46,941 nucleotides of DNA from Ornithinimicrobium sp. (GCF_030537745.1 NZ_JAUNVI010000018.1:1-46941); one strand, 5' to 3'; shown: positions 17,202 through 25,139, counted from the first letter of the stretch. Notes: generated by a model from the letters alone, not told the origin. Made by a program: numbers and translations.

Positions 17202-17230
17202 AGTCAACCAGACTGCTTTGTCAATAGACT
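17202..17230. promoter_or_regulatory. Two candidate FadR/GntR operators in the divergent promoter
   Basis: AGTC-N5-GACT (17202-17214) and GTC-N4-GAC within TTGTCAATAGACT (17218-17230) are two similar dyads about 16 bases apart. They lie in the 72-base gap between the CoA-transferase and regulator genes. On the minus strand the second dyad contains a TTGACA -35 hexamer (17219-17224) for the CoA-transferase operon, so binding would block that promoter. Confidence 0.55.
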
Positions 17231-17236
17231 GCGCTC

Positions 17237-18040
17237 ATGAGTCCACGCGGCAGGGGCGTCCGGGGTAGACAGCTGGCGAGTGCCGGCGACCCCGAGCACA
17301 GCGCTACGACGACCGTCCCGGGTCGGATGATGCGGCCACGTCTTTACGAGCAGATCGTGGAGGAGCTGCTCACCCATATCCGCCGGGAGAAGCTGCATGC
17401 CGGGGACAAGCTGCCTCCCGAGCGCGACCTCGCGCAGGCCCTCGGCGTGAGCCGCGCCTCCCTTGCCCAGGCCCTCGTCGCGCTGGAGGTCGTCGGTGTG
17501 CTGCAGGTCCGGCACGGCGAAGGGGCGGTGATCCTGGAGGCCGCGCCCCCCCATGGCGCGCTGCTCGCGGCGGTTCGTCAACATCAGGACACGCTGCCGG
17601 ACATCATCGACGCCCGGTCCGCACTGGAGGCCAAGCTGGCGTCGCTGGCGGCCCAACGCCACGTCCCGGAGGACATGCAGGCGATCGACGACGCGCTGGC
17701 GTTGATGGAGCGGCAGGTCAACAGCGGTGAGCGGGCCCTCGAGGGGGACCGCGCCTTCCACGAGGCGGTCACGCGCGCGGGGCACTCCCGGATCCTGGCG
17801 CGCCTGATGGGCGAGATCAGCTCCTTGATCCTGGAGACCCGGATCGAGTCGCTGTCACAGCACGGACGGCCTGCGGAGTCGCTGGAGCAGCATCGCCTGG
17901 TCGCGGAGGCGATCCGCTCCCGCGACGCGATGGGCGCCGCGATCGCGATGATCCGGCACATCGACACGGTGTCCGACGTCGCCTTCCTGCGGCCGTACGA
18001 AGAAGAGCAGGACATCGCGTCAGAGGCGGGCGTGGGATGA
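17237..18040 (+). CDS. FadR/GntR-family transcriptional regulator (FCD type)
   Basis: This 267-residue protein has an N-terminal winged helix (LYEQIVEELLTHI, LPPERDLAQALGVSRASLAQA, VLQVRHGEGAVI, residues about 35-100). An all-helical FCD effector domain follows (DIIDARSALEAKLASLAA, RAFHEAVTRAGHS, EQHRLVAEAIRSRD), with histidines that often hold a metal for organic-acid binding. The first 29 residues are basic and atypical, so translation may instead begin at the ATG near 17327. It is divergent from the CoA-transferase operon with two candidate operators between, so it probably represses that operon and itself. It is coupled by ATGA to the next gene. Confidence 0.9.
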   Translation: MSPRGRGVRGRQLASAGDPEHSATTTVPGRMMRPRLYEQIVEELLTHIRREKLHAGDKLPPERDLAQALGVSRASLAQALVALEVVGVLQVRHGEGAVILEAAPPHGALLAAVRQHQDTLPDIIDARSALEAKLASLAAQRHVPEDMQAIDDALALMERQVNSGERALEGDRAFHEAVTRAGHSRILARLMGEISSLILETRIESLSQHGRPAESLEQHRLVAEAIRSRDAMGAAIAMIRHIDTVSDVAFLRPYEEEQDIASEAGVG

Positions 18041-18738
18041 CTCACCGTGCGGCCGACAACCTGGACCTGCTGGACCACGAGAGCGCCAAGCTCCTGACCA
18101 CGGTCGAGGGTTTGACGACGCAAGACCTCGCGAGGGCGACCCTGTGCACAGGGTGGACGGTCGGGCACGTCCTGACCCACTTGTCCCGCAACGCAGAGGC
18201 GCTGCTCAACCTGGTGCGCTGGGCCGTCGACGGCCAGGAGCGAGACTCCTACGCCTCGGATGCGGCCAGGACGGACGACATCGAGGCCGGCGCGGGCCGG
18301 CCACTGCAGGACATCGTGAGCGACCTCCGCTCCAGCGGGGAGCGTTTTCGACAGGAGGCCGAGCAGTTGCGCGGCCCGGCCGGCGAAGCCACCGTCCTCA
18401 GCCGCCTCGGGACGCCGGTCACCGGGGCTCAGGTCATCGCGATGCGCAGCCTGGAAGTCGTCTTCCACCACGTCGACCTCCGCGTCGGCTACACCTTCGA
18501 CGACGCCGATCCCGCATGGGTGGCACGCACCATGCGCGGCGGGGCCAGGCGCTGGGACGCGCTCCCGCAGGCTCCCGGACTCACCCTGCGGCCGAGCGGA
18601 CTGGCGCCTATGGACATCGGCGGAGGCGGGTCAGCGGTCAGCGGCACGGCGGGTGCCCTGCTGCTCTGGCTGGCCCGAGGTCGGGCCGATGGTCTGAGCA
18701 GCGAGGCAGAGCTGCCCTCCCCGCCGCCCTGGGCCTGA
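18037..18738 (+). CDS. Maleylpyruvate isomerase-like mycothiol-dependent enzyme
   Basis: The 233-residue protein is a DinB-fold enzyme with His48 (HVLTHLSRNAEAL), Glu140 and His144 (RSLEVVFHHVDLRVGY). The spacing matches the zinc triad of mycothiol-dependent maleylpyruvate isomerase. A C-terminal SCP2-like part follows (LRPSGLAPMDIGGGG). Family members isomerise or modify small electrophiles with mycothiol. The ATG overlaps the regulator stop (ATGA), so it belongs to the regulator operon and probably to the same carboxylate pathway; the actual substrate is unknown. Confidence 0.85.
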   Translation: MTHRAADNLDLLDHESAKLLTTVEGLTTQDLARATLCTGWTVGHVLTHLSRNAEALLNLVRWAVDGQERDSYASDAARTDDIEAGAGRPLQDIVSDLRSSGERFRQEAEQLRGPAGEATVLSRLGTPVTGAQVIAMRSLEVVFHHVDLRVGYTFDDADPAWVARTMRGGARRWDALPQAPGLTLRPSGLAPMDIGGGGSAVSGTAGALLLWLARGRADGLSSEAELPSPPPWA

Positions 18739-18766
18739 ACCGCCGGATACTGGAGGCGTGCGAAGG

Positions 18767-19288
18767 ATGAATGTGCAGATGGATACAGACAGCGGGGAGC
18801 GACCTGGTCCTGACCTGTCCATCTCTGCCCACCGGTGGCGGGCGCTGCGCCCCTTTGCCGCGGTCGCTCTCCTCGCCGTCGTCGTGGGGGGATTGGTAGC
18901 GGCGCTGACGGGACCACTGAGCTGGCCCGACGGATCCTGGGCGGCGGCATACCTCGTGCTCGTGGTCGGGGTCGCCCAACTTGTGCTGGCCGCGGGTCGG
19001 ATCTGGCTTCCCGAGCACCTCACCGCCAGGCGCTCCCGGCTGTGGGCGGAGCTAGCGGCCTGGAACCTCGGCAGCCTCGCCGTGCTGGCCGGGACGATGG
19101 GGGAGTCGGTATGGGCCGTCGCGCTCGGCAGTCTCCTCCTGCTCGCGGCGCTCGCCTCGTGGGCGGAGGCGGCTCGTCGGCCGCGCCACGGGCACCGGAC
19201 CGTGGCGGCGGGCTATCTACTTTTCCTCGCCTTCCTCATCCTCAGCGTGCTCGTGGGCACCGCGATCTCCGTGAGCCGCCACGCCTGA
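18767..19288 (+). CDS. Hypothetical membrane protein, four to five spans
   Basis: I do not recognise a named family. The 173-residue protein has a polar N-terminus of about 25 residues and then hydrophobic stretches (AAVALLAVVVGGLVAAL, AYLVLVVGVAQLVLAAG, LGSLAVLAGTMG, ALGSLLLLAALASW, AGYLLFLAFLILSVLVGTAI). ATG at 18767 has GGAGG 10 bases upstream; GTG at 18758 sits too close to that site, and ATG at 18779 is another choice. It lies 28 bases after the isomerase gene and may be co-transcribed, but nothing links their functions. Confidence 0.7.
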   Translation: MNVQMDTDSGERPGPDLSISAHRWRALRPFAAVALLAVVVGGLVAALTGPLSWPDGSWAAAYLVLVVGVAQLVLAAGRIWLPEHLTARRSRLWAELAAWNLGSLAVLAGTMGESVWAVALGSLLLLAALASWAEAARRPRHGHRTVAAGYLLFLAFLILSVLVGTAISVSRHA

Positions 19289-19323
19289 GGTGGTAGGAAG
19301 AAGCCAGAGGCAAGGAGCGCGTC

Positions 19324-19683
19324 GTGACGACACCCAAGGTGCAGATCAAGCGGATGTATGAAGACCCCTCGCCCGATGACGGTCAGCGGGTGCTCGTCGA
19401 CCGGATCTGGCCGCGAGGCGTGAGCAAGCAGCGGGCCGCGCTGGACGAATGGTGCAAGGAGGTAGCGCCGTCGACCGCGCTGCGAAAGTGGTACGACCAC
19501 GACCCGGACAAGTGGCCTGAGTTTGCCACGCGTTATCGGGCCGAGCTGAAGGAAAAGGAGCGCGCCGCCGCGTTCGACTCGCTCCGGAAGCGGGCGCGCG
19601 AGGGCAGGTTGACCCTCCTGACCGCGAGCAAGGCGAGCGAGATCAGCGATGCCGCCGTGCTCGCGGAATTGCTCAACGACTGA
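19324..19683 (+). CDS. DUF488 family protein (YeaO-like)
   Basis: The 119-residue protein shows the DUF488/YeaO signature: VLVDRIWPRGVSKQRAALDEW early on, LRKWYDHDPDKWPEFATRYRAEL in the middle and TLLTASK near the end. The family is widespread, small and of unknown biochemical role. The start is GTG at 19324 with an AAGGAGCG-type site just upstream. It is followed 35 bases later by the aldo/keto reductase, probably in the same transcript. Confidence 0.88.
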   Translation: MTTPKVQIKRMYEDPSPDDGQRVLVDRIWPRGVSKQRAALDEWCKEVAPSTALRKWYDHDPDKWPEFATRYRAELKEKERAAAFDSLRKRAREGRLTLLTASKASEISDAAVLAELLND

Positions 19684-19718
19684 GACGATCGCCCTACCTA
19701 CCGAGTGGAGTTATCTGG

Positions 19719-20762
19719 ATGAGCACCTTCCCGGCCGATGATCGCTACGACTCCATGACCTACCGCCGGACCGGACGGTCCGGCCTGGTGCTGCCGGCGG
19801 TGAGCCTGGGCCTGTGGCACAACTTCGGGCACGACGTGCCGGTCGAGCGGCAGCGGGACATCTTGCGCACCGCCTTCGACCACGGCGTGACGCACTTCGA
19901 TGTGGCCAACAACTACGGGCCGCCATCGGGAAGCGCCGAGGAGAATTTCGGTGAGCACCTGCGCAGAGACTTCGCCGTGCTGCGCGATGAGCTGGTCATC
20001 TCGAGCAAGGCCGGGTGGGACATGTGGCCCGGCCCCTACGGTGGCATCGGGGGATCCCGCAAATACCTGATCAGCAGTCTGGACCAGTCGCTGCGGCGCA
20101 TGGGACTGGACTATGTCGACATCTTCTACCACCACCGACCCGACCCGCAGACCCCGCTGGAGGAGACGATGGGCGCGCTGGACCAGATCGTCCGCAGCGG
20201 CCGAGCGCTCTATGTCGGCATCTCCTCCTACTCCGCGCAGCGCACCCGCGAAGCGGCGGCCATCCTCGCCGACCTGGGAACCCCGCTGCTGATCCACCAG
20301 CCGTCCTATTCGATGCTCAACCGCTGGATCGAGACTGAAGGCCTGGTCGAGGTGCTCGACGAGCTTGATGTGGGGTGCATCGCGTTCTCACCGCTGGCGC
20401 AGGGGATGCTCACCGACCGCTACCTCGACGGAGTCCCGGAGGACTCGCGCGCCGCCCAGAGCAAGTCCCTGGGGAGGGGCATGCTGACCGAGGAGGCCCT
20501 GGGCCACATCCGCTCGCTCAATGACCTCGCCCGCGAGCGTGGACAGACGCTGGCCCAGATGGCGCTGGCGTGGGCGCTGCGGTTGCCCCAGATCACCTCC
20601 GTCCTGATCGGGGCCAGCAGCGCCGCGCAGATCAAAGCCAACCTGGGCGCCCTCGCCAACCTCGACTTCTCCGATGAAGAGTTGAGCGCGATCGAGGCGC
20701 ATGCCGTCGACAGTGGCGTCGACATCTGGCGGGCTGCCCGCAAGAGCGACGGTCGCGACTGA
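19719..20762 (+). CDS. Aldo/keto reductase (YghZ/L-glyceraldehyde-3-phosphate reductase-like)
   Basis: This 347-residue TIM-barrel NADPH oxidoreductase has the catalytic set Asp61 and Tyr66 (HFDVANNYGPPSGSAEENFG), Lys97 (ISSKAGWDMWPGPYG) and His138 (DYVDIFYHHRPD). The PPSGSAEENFG and MWPGPYG blocks place it near the YghZ (AKR14) group, which reduces L-glyceraldehyde 3-phosphate and methylglyoxal and so detoxifies aldehydes. It ends just before the purine regulon, but no purine-type operator is seen in front of it, so it is likely outside that regulon. Confidence 0.9.
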   Translation: MSTFPADDRYDSMTYRRTGRSGLVLPAVSLGLWHNFGHDVPVERQRDILRTAFDHGVTHFDVANNYGPPSGSAEENFGEHLRRDFAVLRDELVISSKAGWDMWPGPYGGIGGSRKYLISSLDQSLRRMGLDYVDIFYHHRPDPQTPLEETMGALDQIVRSGRALYVGISSYSAQRTREAAAILADLGTPLLIHQPSYSMLNRWIETEGLVEVLDELDVGCIAFSPLAQGMLTDRYLDGVPEDSRAAQSKSLGRGMLTEEALGHIRSLNDLARERGQTLAQMALAWALRLPQITSVLIGASSAAQIKANLGALANLDFSDEELSAIEAHAVDSGVDIWRAARKSDGRD

Positions 20763-20834
20763 CCCGCGACCGGCCTACGCACAGCATGGGCAACTCACCA
20801 CATTGCTGACAGGCAGAGGTCGGGCAGGGCAGGA

Positions 20835-20865
20835 TTGGGAGCAGGCTCAGAACCTCACGTAAACT
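20835..20865 (+). promoter_or_regulatory. Promoter of the aldolase-like gene
   Basis: A TTGGGA (20835-20840) and TAAACT (20860-20865) pair with a 19-base spacer precedes the DUF6986-like gene. The -10 hexamer ends 10 bases before the GGAA arm of the candidate operator, the same geometry as at the uricase, hyi and iclR promoters. Confidence 0.5.
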
Positions 20866-20875
20866 TCCGAGAAGT

Positions 20876-20889
20876 GGAAAATAACATCC
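20876..20889 (+). promoter_or_regulatory. Candidate IclR-type purine operator 1 (half-degenerate)
   Basis: GGAAAATAACATCC matches the regulon palindrome GGAA-N6-TTCC with one mismatch in the right arm. It lies between the probable -10 and the start of the aldolase-like gene, so it would act as a repressor site. Confidence 0.5.
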
Positions 20890-20914
20890 ATGAAACGGAA
20901 AGTCAGGAGTGTCC

Positions 20915-22207
20915 ATGTCATCAGCACCACACCCCAGCTCGACGACGACCCCCACCGACTCGCCCACCGACTCGCTCGTCGCTGAGCTCACGGCTGACCT
21001 GGATCAGCGGCTGGAGGCTGCCGATGCAGATCTAGTCAGCCAGTTCCCCGGGGATGTCGCCAGCCGCCAGCCGATCCACACGGTCTATATCCCGGCGGAC
21101 CGCTATGCCGACGACGTCGTGGCGCTCTGGGGCCAGCAGGCCCAGGCCGCGCTCACCGAGCACCACGACCTGCTTGCCGGCCTGCTCGGCGAAGACGTCG
21201 CGAAGGAGGTGCTGCCGCTGGTTGCCGCCAAGCTGGCGAGCGAGCCGATCGAAGACCTGCGGATCGACTTCGAGGACGGCTTCGGCGACCGGGGTGACGA
21301 GGCTGAGGACGTCGCCGTCGCCACCGCCAGCGCCGCCCTGGCCCGCTCGCAGCAAGGCGGCACCTGCCCGCCCTTCACCGGGATTCGGTTCAAGTCGTTC
21401 GAAGCGCCGACGCGGGCGCGCGGCATCCGAACCCTGACCACCTTTATCGGGGGCCTGCTGCACTCGGGTGGGAGCCTGGAGGGGTTCGTGGTCACCTTCC
21501 CCAAGGTGACCAGCGTCGACCAGGTCGAGGCGATGGTCCACGCCTGCGACCGCATCGAAGAGGCCCTCGGGCTGCCGACGGGGTCGATCCGTTATGAGAT
21601 TCAGGTAGAGACTCCGCAATCGATCCTCGGTCCCGACGGCTCCGCGCTCGTGGCTCGGATGATCCATGCCAGTGCTGGGCGGGCTACCGCGCTGCACTAC
21701 GGGACGTATGACTACTCCGCGTTCTGCGGGATCCCGGCGCCCTACCAATCGATGGAGCACCCCGTCGCCGACCAGGCCAAACTGGTCATGCAGGCTGCGG
21801 CGGCGGGCACGGGCGTCCGCCTCTCCGACGGCTCGACCAATATCCTGCCCATCGGCTCGCCGGAGGAGGTCCGCACCGGTTATGCCCTGCACCTGCGGCT
21901 GGTCCGGCGCTCGCTGGAGCGCGGCTACTACCAGGGGTGGGACCTGCACCCCGCGCAATTGCCCAGCCGGTTCGCGGCCACCTACGCGTTCTACCGGGAG
22001 AACTTCGCTCCAGCCGCGCTGCGGCTGCGCAACTATTTGTCCAAGGCGCAAGGCAGTGTCATGGACGAGCCGGCGACTGCTCGCACACTGGCTGACCTCG
22101 TCGTGCGTGGCTTGGACTGCGGCGCCTTGCTGGCTGAGGAGGTGCAGGAGGCCACGGGAGCGGAAGCGCAGACCTTGATCGATTTGGCTCGCCCTCTCAG
22201 GGTGTGA
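20915..22207 (+). CDS. Uncharacterised CitE/HpcH-like aldolase (DUF6986-like) of the purine regulon
   Basis: This 430-residue protein shows features of the phosphoenolpyruvate/CitE-HpcH aldolase superfamily: DLRIDFEDGFGDRGDEAED (acidic metal region, near residues 115-135), YEIQVETPQSILG (metal Glu region), and GWDLHPAQLPSRFAATYAFYR. It is shorter than malate synthases and has no obvious CoA lyase name. I believe it is the DUF6986 family seen in actinobacterial purine clusters, with no established reaction. ATG at 20915 has AGGAG 5 bases upstream. It is the first gene of the purine block and has a regulon-type operator. Condensation of glyoxylate or another C2/C3 keto acid is an inference only. 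Confidence 0.75.
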   Translation: MSSAPHPSSTTTPTDSPTDSLVAELTADLDQRLEAADADLVSQFPGDVASRQPIHTVYIPADRYADDVVALWGQQAQAALTEHHDLLAGLLGEDVAKEVLPLVAAKLASEPIEDLRIDFEDGFGDRGDEAEDVAVATASAALARSQQGGTCPPFTGIRFKSFEAPTRARGIRTLTTFIGGLLHSGGSLEGFVVTFPKVTSVDQVEAMVHACDRIEEALGLPTGSIRYEIQVETPQSILGPDGSALVARMIHASAGRATALHYGTYDYSAFCGIPAPYQSMEHPVADQAKLVMQAAAAGTGVRLSDGSTNILPIGSPEEVRTGYALHLRLVRRSLERGYYQGWDLHPAQLPSRFAATYAFYRENFAPAALRLRNYLSKAQGSVMDEPATARTLADLVVRGLDCGALLAEEVQEATGAEAQTLIDLARPLRV

Positions 22208-22239
22208 CCAAATCGATGTGGGGAATTGTGGCCAAGGCC

Positions 22240-22269
22240 TTGACGGCGGCCCACGATTGCCCCTAGTCT
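22240..22269 (+). promoter_or_regulatory. Promoter of the uricase operon
   Basis: TTGACG (22240-22245) and TAGTCT (22264-22269) with an 18-base spacer form a good sigma-70-type promoter. The same TTGACG-N18 layout occurs before hyi. Confidence 0.6.
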
Positions 22270-22280
22270 TCCAACATCCG

Positions 22281-22293
22281 GGAAAGTAATTCC
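22281..22293 (+). promoter_or_regulatory. Candidate IclR-type purine operator 2 (uricase)
   Basis: GGAAAGTAATTCC is a clean GGAA-N5-TTCC palindrome starting 11 bases after the -10 hexamer, over the expected transcription start. It fits the general IclR-family operator shape (TGGAA-N-TTCCA type). Confidence 0.7.
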
Positions 22294-22370
22294 ACATCGC
22301 GGACAACACACCACCACACAGACAGTGAAGTCTCACCGCGGAGGCGAGCTGTCGAAGGAGCGTGAACCAG

Positions 22371-23279
22371 ATGGCCATCGTCCTCGGGACCAACAGGTAC
22401 GGCAAGTCCGAGAACCGCGTCGTGCGGATCAACAAAGACACCGACCGTCACGAGATCCGCGACATGAATGTCTCCACTTCCCTCTACGGCGACTTCGAGG
22501 AGGCGCACACCTCCGGGGACCAGGCCAACATCCTGCCGACGGACACGCAGAAGAACACGTCCTTCGTCTTTGCCAAGACCGTGGGAGTCAGCTCCATCGA
22601 GGAGTACGCCCAGGCTCTCGGCAAGCACTTCCTGGAGGCGGCCCCGCCAGCCACCCGTTCGCAGATCCGTGTCCAGGAGTACGCCTGGGACCGGATCGTC
22701 GTGGACGGCCAGGAGCACGACCACAGCTGGGTCCGCCGTGGCACCGAGACCCGCACCGCCGTGGTGACCGTGGAGGGACGTGGCGACGACCAGCAGGTCT
22801 GGGTCCTCTCCGGGCTGGAGGACCTCACCGTCCTCAAGTCCAGCGGGTCCGAGTTCCAGGGCTACCTCAAGGATCAGTACACGACCCTGAAGGAGACCAC
22901 CGACCGCGTCATGGCCACCTCGCTCACCGCTCGGTGGCGCTGGAGCGACACCGAGGGCGTCGACTTCAACGCGGTCTACGACTCGGTCAAGGCGCTGTGC
23001 CTGGCAGCTTTCGCCCGGCACTACAGCAAGGCCCTGCAGAACACCCTGTTCGTCATGGGCCAGGACGTCCTCGAGGCGCACCCGCAGATCGCCGAGATCC
23101 GCTTCTCCGCACCCAACAAGCACCACTTCGACTACGACTTGGGTCAGTTCGGGCTGGAGAACAACAACGAGGTCTTCATCGCGGCCGACCGTCCGTACGG
23201 CTTGATCGAAGCCACCGTGACCCGCGACGACGCAGCCGAGGCTGGGCTGGCGTGGCAGGACGCCCGCAGCTTCGTCTGA
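22371..23279 (+). CDS. uox: Urate oxidase (uricase)
   Basis: The 302-residue protein is a tunnelling-fold urate oxidase. It has GTNRYGKSENRVVRI with the active-site lysine near residue 12, ILPTDTQKNTSFVFAK with the partner threonine, SGSEFQGYLKDQYTTL (substrate-binding Phe/Arg region) and APNKHHFDYDL with the catalytic histidine. It oxidises urate with O2 to 5-hydroxyisourate plus H2O2 without a cofactor. ATG at 22371 is preferred to GTG at 22362 because AAGGAG lies 10 bases before it. It is first in a uox, OHCU decarboxylase, HIUase unit, so both later steps to (S)-allantoin are encoded in order of need. Confidence 0.96.
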   Translation: MAIVLGTNRYGKSENRVVRINKDTDRHEIRDMNVSTSLYGDFEEAHTSGDQANILPTDTQKNTSFVFAKTVGVSSIEEYAQALGKHFLEAAPPATRSQIRVQEYAWDRIVVDGQEHDHSWVRRGTETRTAVVTVEGRGDDQQVWVLSGLEDLTVLKSSGSEFQGYLKDQYTTLKETTDRVMATSLTARWRWSDTEGVDFNAVYDSVKALCLAAFARHYSKALQNTLFVMGQDVLEAHPQIAEIRFSAPNKHHFDYDLGQFGLENNNEVFIAADRPYGLIEATVTRDDAAEAGLAWQDARSFV

Positions 23280-23321
23280 GGGCTAGCACGACACCGTTCA
23301 ACGCACACCGAGGAAGGCCAG

Positions 23322-23816
23322 ATGTCCGGACAGTTCCAGGATTTCAATGCTCTCGATGACGGGCAGGCACGCCGCCTCCTCGCGAGTTGCCTCGATGTGC
23401 CGCGATGGGTCGAGGAGGTCAACGCGGGTCGACCCTATGCCGACCGTGCCAGCCTTCTCGCTGCCGCCGACGCGTCGGCGCGCACCCTGAGCCCGGAGGA
23501 GTTGGACGCCGCACTGGCGGGCCACCCTCGGATCGGGGAGCGCGCCGGCGCCGGTCACAATGCCACGGCGTCCTCCCGGGAGCAGGCCGGGGTCGACGCG
23601 CGCGATGACGAGGTGGTGGCCCGGCTCGCGGACGGCAACGCCGCCTACGAGCAGCGCTTCGACCGGGTCTTTCTGATCCGCGCCGCAGGACGGTCCGGGG
23701 AGGACATCCTCGCCGAGCTGGAGCGGCGCCTGCGTCACGACGACGACACCGAGCGTGCCGAGGTCGTCGACAACCTCCGGGAGATCACTCTCCTCCGACT
23801 CGAACAGGCTGTGTAA
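23322..23816 (+). CDS. uraD: 2-oxo-4-hydroxy-4-carboxy-5-ureidoimidazoline (OHCU) decarboxylase
   Basis: The 164-residue all-helical protein has the family motif LAGHPRIGERAG, with catalytic His68 and Glu73, followed by SSREQAGV and a C-terminal LRHDDDTERAEVVDNLREIT block. It decarboxylates OHCU to give (S)-allantoin stereospecifically. GAGGAAGG sits just before the ATG. It lies between uricase and HIU hydrolase, 42 bases after the first and 6 before the second, and is clearly in the same operon. Confidence 0.95.
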   Translation: MSGQFQDFNALDDGQARRLLASCLDVPRWVEEVNAGRPYADRASLLAAADASARTLSPEELDAALAGHPRIGERAGAGHNATASSREQAGVDARDDEVVARLADGNAAYEQRFDRVFLIRAAGRSGEDILAELERRLRHDDDTERAEVVDNLREITLLRLEQAV

Positions 23817-23822
23817 GCACCT

Positions 23823-24149
23823 ATGGCAACTCTGTCCACCCACGTCCTCGACACCTCCCTGGGCCGCCCCGCCGAAGGTGTCGCCATCGTGCTGACCACA
23901 GTGGCCGGCGAGGAGCTCGGCTCGGGGGCGACCAACGCCGACGGTCGGATCGGGCGGATCGGTCCCGAAGAGCTGCCGGCCGGTGACTACGTGCTGACCT
24001 TCGCCACCGGTGCCTACTACCTCGCCACCGGGCAGCAGGGCTTCTATCCCAGCGCCTCGGTGACCTTCACCGTGGCGGAGGGCAGCGAGCACTACCACGT
24101 GCCGCTCGTGCTTAACCCGTTCGCCTACTCCACCTACCGGGGCAGCTGA
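23823..24149 (+). CDS. uraH: 5-Hydroxyisourate hydrolase (transthyretin-like)
   Basis: The 108-residue protein shows the TLP signature STHVLDTSLGRPAEGV (His7), an internal NADGRIGRIG with the active-site arginine, HYHVPLVLNPFAYSTYRGS and the diagnostic C-terminal YRGS tetrapeptide. It hydrolyses 5-hydroxyisourate to OHCU. It lacks a strong ribosome-binding site and starts 6 bases after the OHCU decarboxylase stop, so it is probably translated by coupling. It is the last gene of this three-gene unit before the next promoter. Confidence 0.96.
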   Translation: MATLSTHVLDTSLGRPAEGVAIVLTTVAGEELGSGATNADGRIGRIGPEELPAGDYVLTFATGAYYLATGQQGFYPSASVTFTVAEGSEHYHVPLVLNPFAYSTYRGS

Positions 24150-24179
24150 ACTCCTGCGTGCACGGTGACGGGTCGCGGC

Positions 24180-24209
24180 TTGACGCGGCGACTACTTCTT
24201 CCCTACACT
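24180..24209 (+). promoter_or_regulatory. Promoter of the hyi operon
   Basis: TTGACG (24180-24185) and TACACT (24204-24209) with an 18-base spacer. The layout is nearly the same as at the uricase promoter, with a regulon operator directly downstream. Confidence 0.6.
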
Positions 24210-24219
24210 CTCACATAAC

Positions 24220-24233
24220 GGAAACATATTTCC
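24220..24233 (+). promoter_or_regulatory. Candidate IclR-type purine operator 3 (hyi)
   Basis: GGAAACATATTTCC is a perfect 5-base-arm palindrome (GGAAA-N4-TTTCC), the best copy of the motif in the window. It begins 10 bases after the -10 hexamer. Confidence 0.75.
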
Positions 24234-24282
24234 ACGATGTGAAAACTCGAGACTGACGACGAACCAGTGAAAGGCAGATCCC

Positions 24283-25110
24283 ATGAGCGACCAGCCACAC
24301 ACCCTGCGCTATCTGGCCAACTGCTCGATGCTCTTCACCGAGGAGCCGCTGCTGGAGCGGCCGCGCGCCGCTGCCGCGGCAGGCTTCACGGCGATCGAGT
24401 TCTGGTGGCCCTGGCCGGACAACCCCACGCCTTCGCAGGAAGAGATCGACGCCTTCGTCACCGCCGTGGATGATTCCGGTGTGCAGCTCGTCGGGCTCAA
24501 CTTCTTCGCCGGTGAGCTGACTGGGCCGGTGGATGCGGGTGTGCTGTCGATCCCCGCGCGGTCACAGCAGTTCCGCGACAACATCCCCGTCGCAGTAGGC
24601 ATCGGGGAACGGCTCGGCGTCCAGGCCTTCAATGCGCTGTATGGCGTGCGGGTGGATGACTCCACGCCCCAGGAGCAGGACGCGCTAGCCCTCGAGAACC
24701 TCGGCTTGGCCGCGGAGGCGGCAGCCCGCATCGGCGCCACCGTCCTCGTGGAGCCGGTCAGCGGTCCCAAGCCCTACGCCCTGCGGACTGCCGCCGACAC
24801 GATCGCCGTGGTCGACGCGGTCCGGGCCGCCGGCCACGACAACGTCGGCTTCCTCAACGACCTCTTCCACCTGGCCAACAACGGCGACGACCCCGCCGCC
24901 GCGGTCGCGGCCCACACCGATAAGACGGCGCACGTGCAGATCGCGGACTACCCCGGCCGCGGCGAGCCCGGCACCGGCGAGCTGGACCTGGACGCGCTCC
25001 TGGCCCAGCTTCAGGAGCAGGGCTACGACGGCTACGTCGGCCTGGAGTACAAGCCGACCACCACCACCACCGACTCCCTAGCCTGGCTGCCTACCGCCCG
25101 CCGGGCCTGA
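24283..25110 (+). CDS. hyi: Hydroxypyruvate isomerase
   Basis: This 275-residue xylose-isomerase-like TIM barrel starts LRYLANCSMLFTEEPLLERP and has GFTAIEFWWPWP, VLVEPVSGPKPYALRTA, VGFLNDLFHLANNGDD and YVGLEYKPT. The two glutamates in VEPVSG and GLEYKP fit the catalytic metal ligands of Hyi. It interconverts hydroxypyruvate and tartronate semialdehyde. GAAAGG precedes the ATG. It heads the hyi, glxR, gcl order found in glyoxylate (glycerate pathway) operons. Confidence 0.92.
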   Translation: MSDQPHTLRYLANCSMLFTEEPLLERPRAAAAAGFTAIEFWWPWPDNPTPSQEEIDAFVTAVDDSGVQLVGLNFFAGELTGPVDAGVLSIPARSQQFRDNIPVAVGIGERLGVQAFNALYGVRVDDSTPQEQDALALENLGLAAEAAARIGATVLVEPVSGPKPYALRTAADTIAVVDAVRAAGHDNVGFLNDLFHLANNGDDPAAAVAAHTDKTAHVQIADYPGRGEPGTGELDLDALLAQLQEQGYDGYVGLEYKPTTTTTDSLAWLPTARRA

Positions 25111-25139
25111 CCACCGACCCCCTCGCAAGGAGACCTTCA

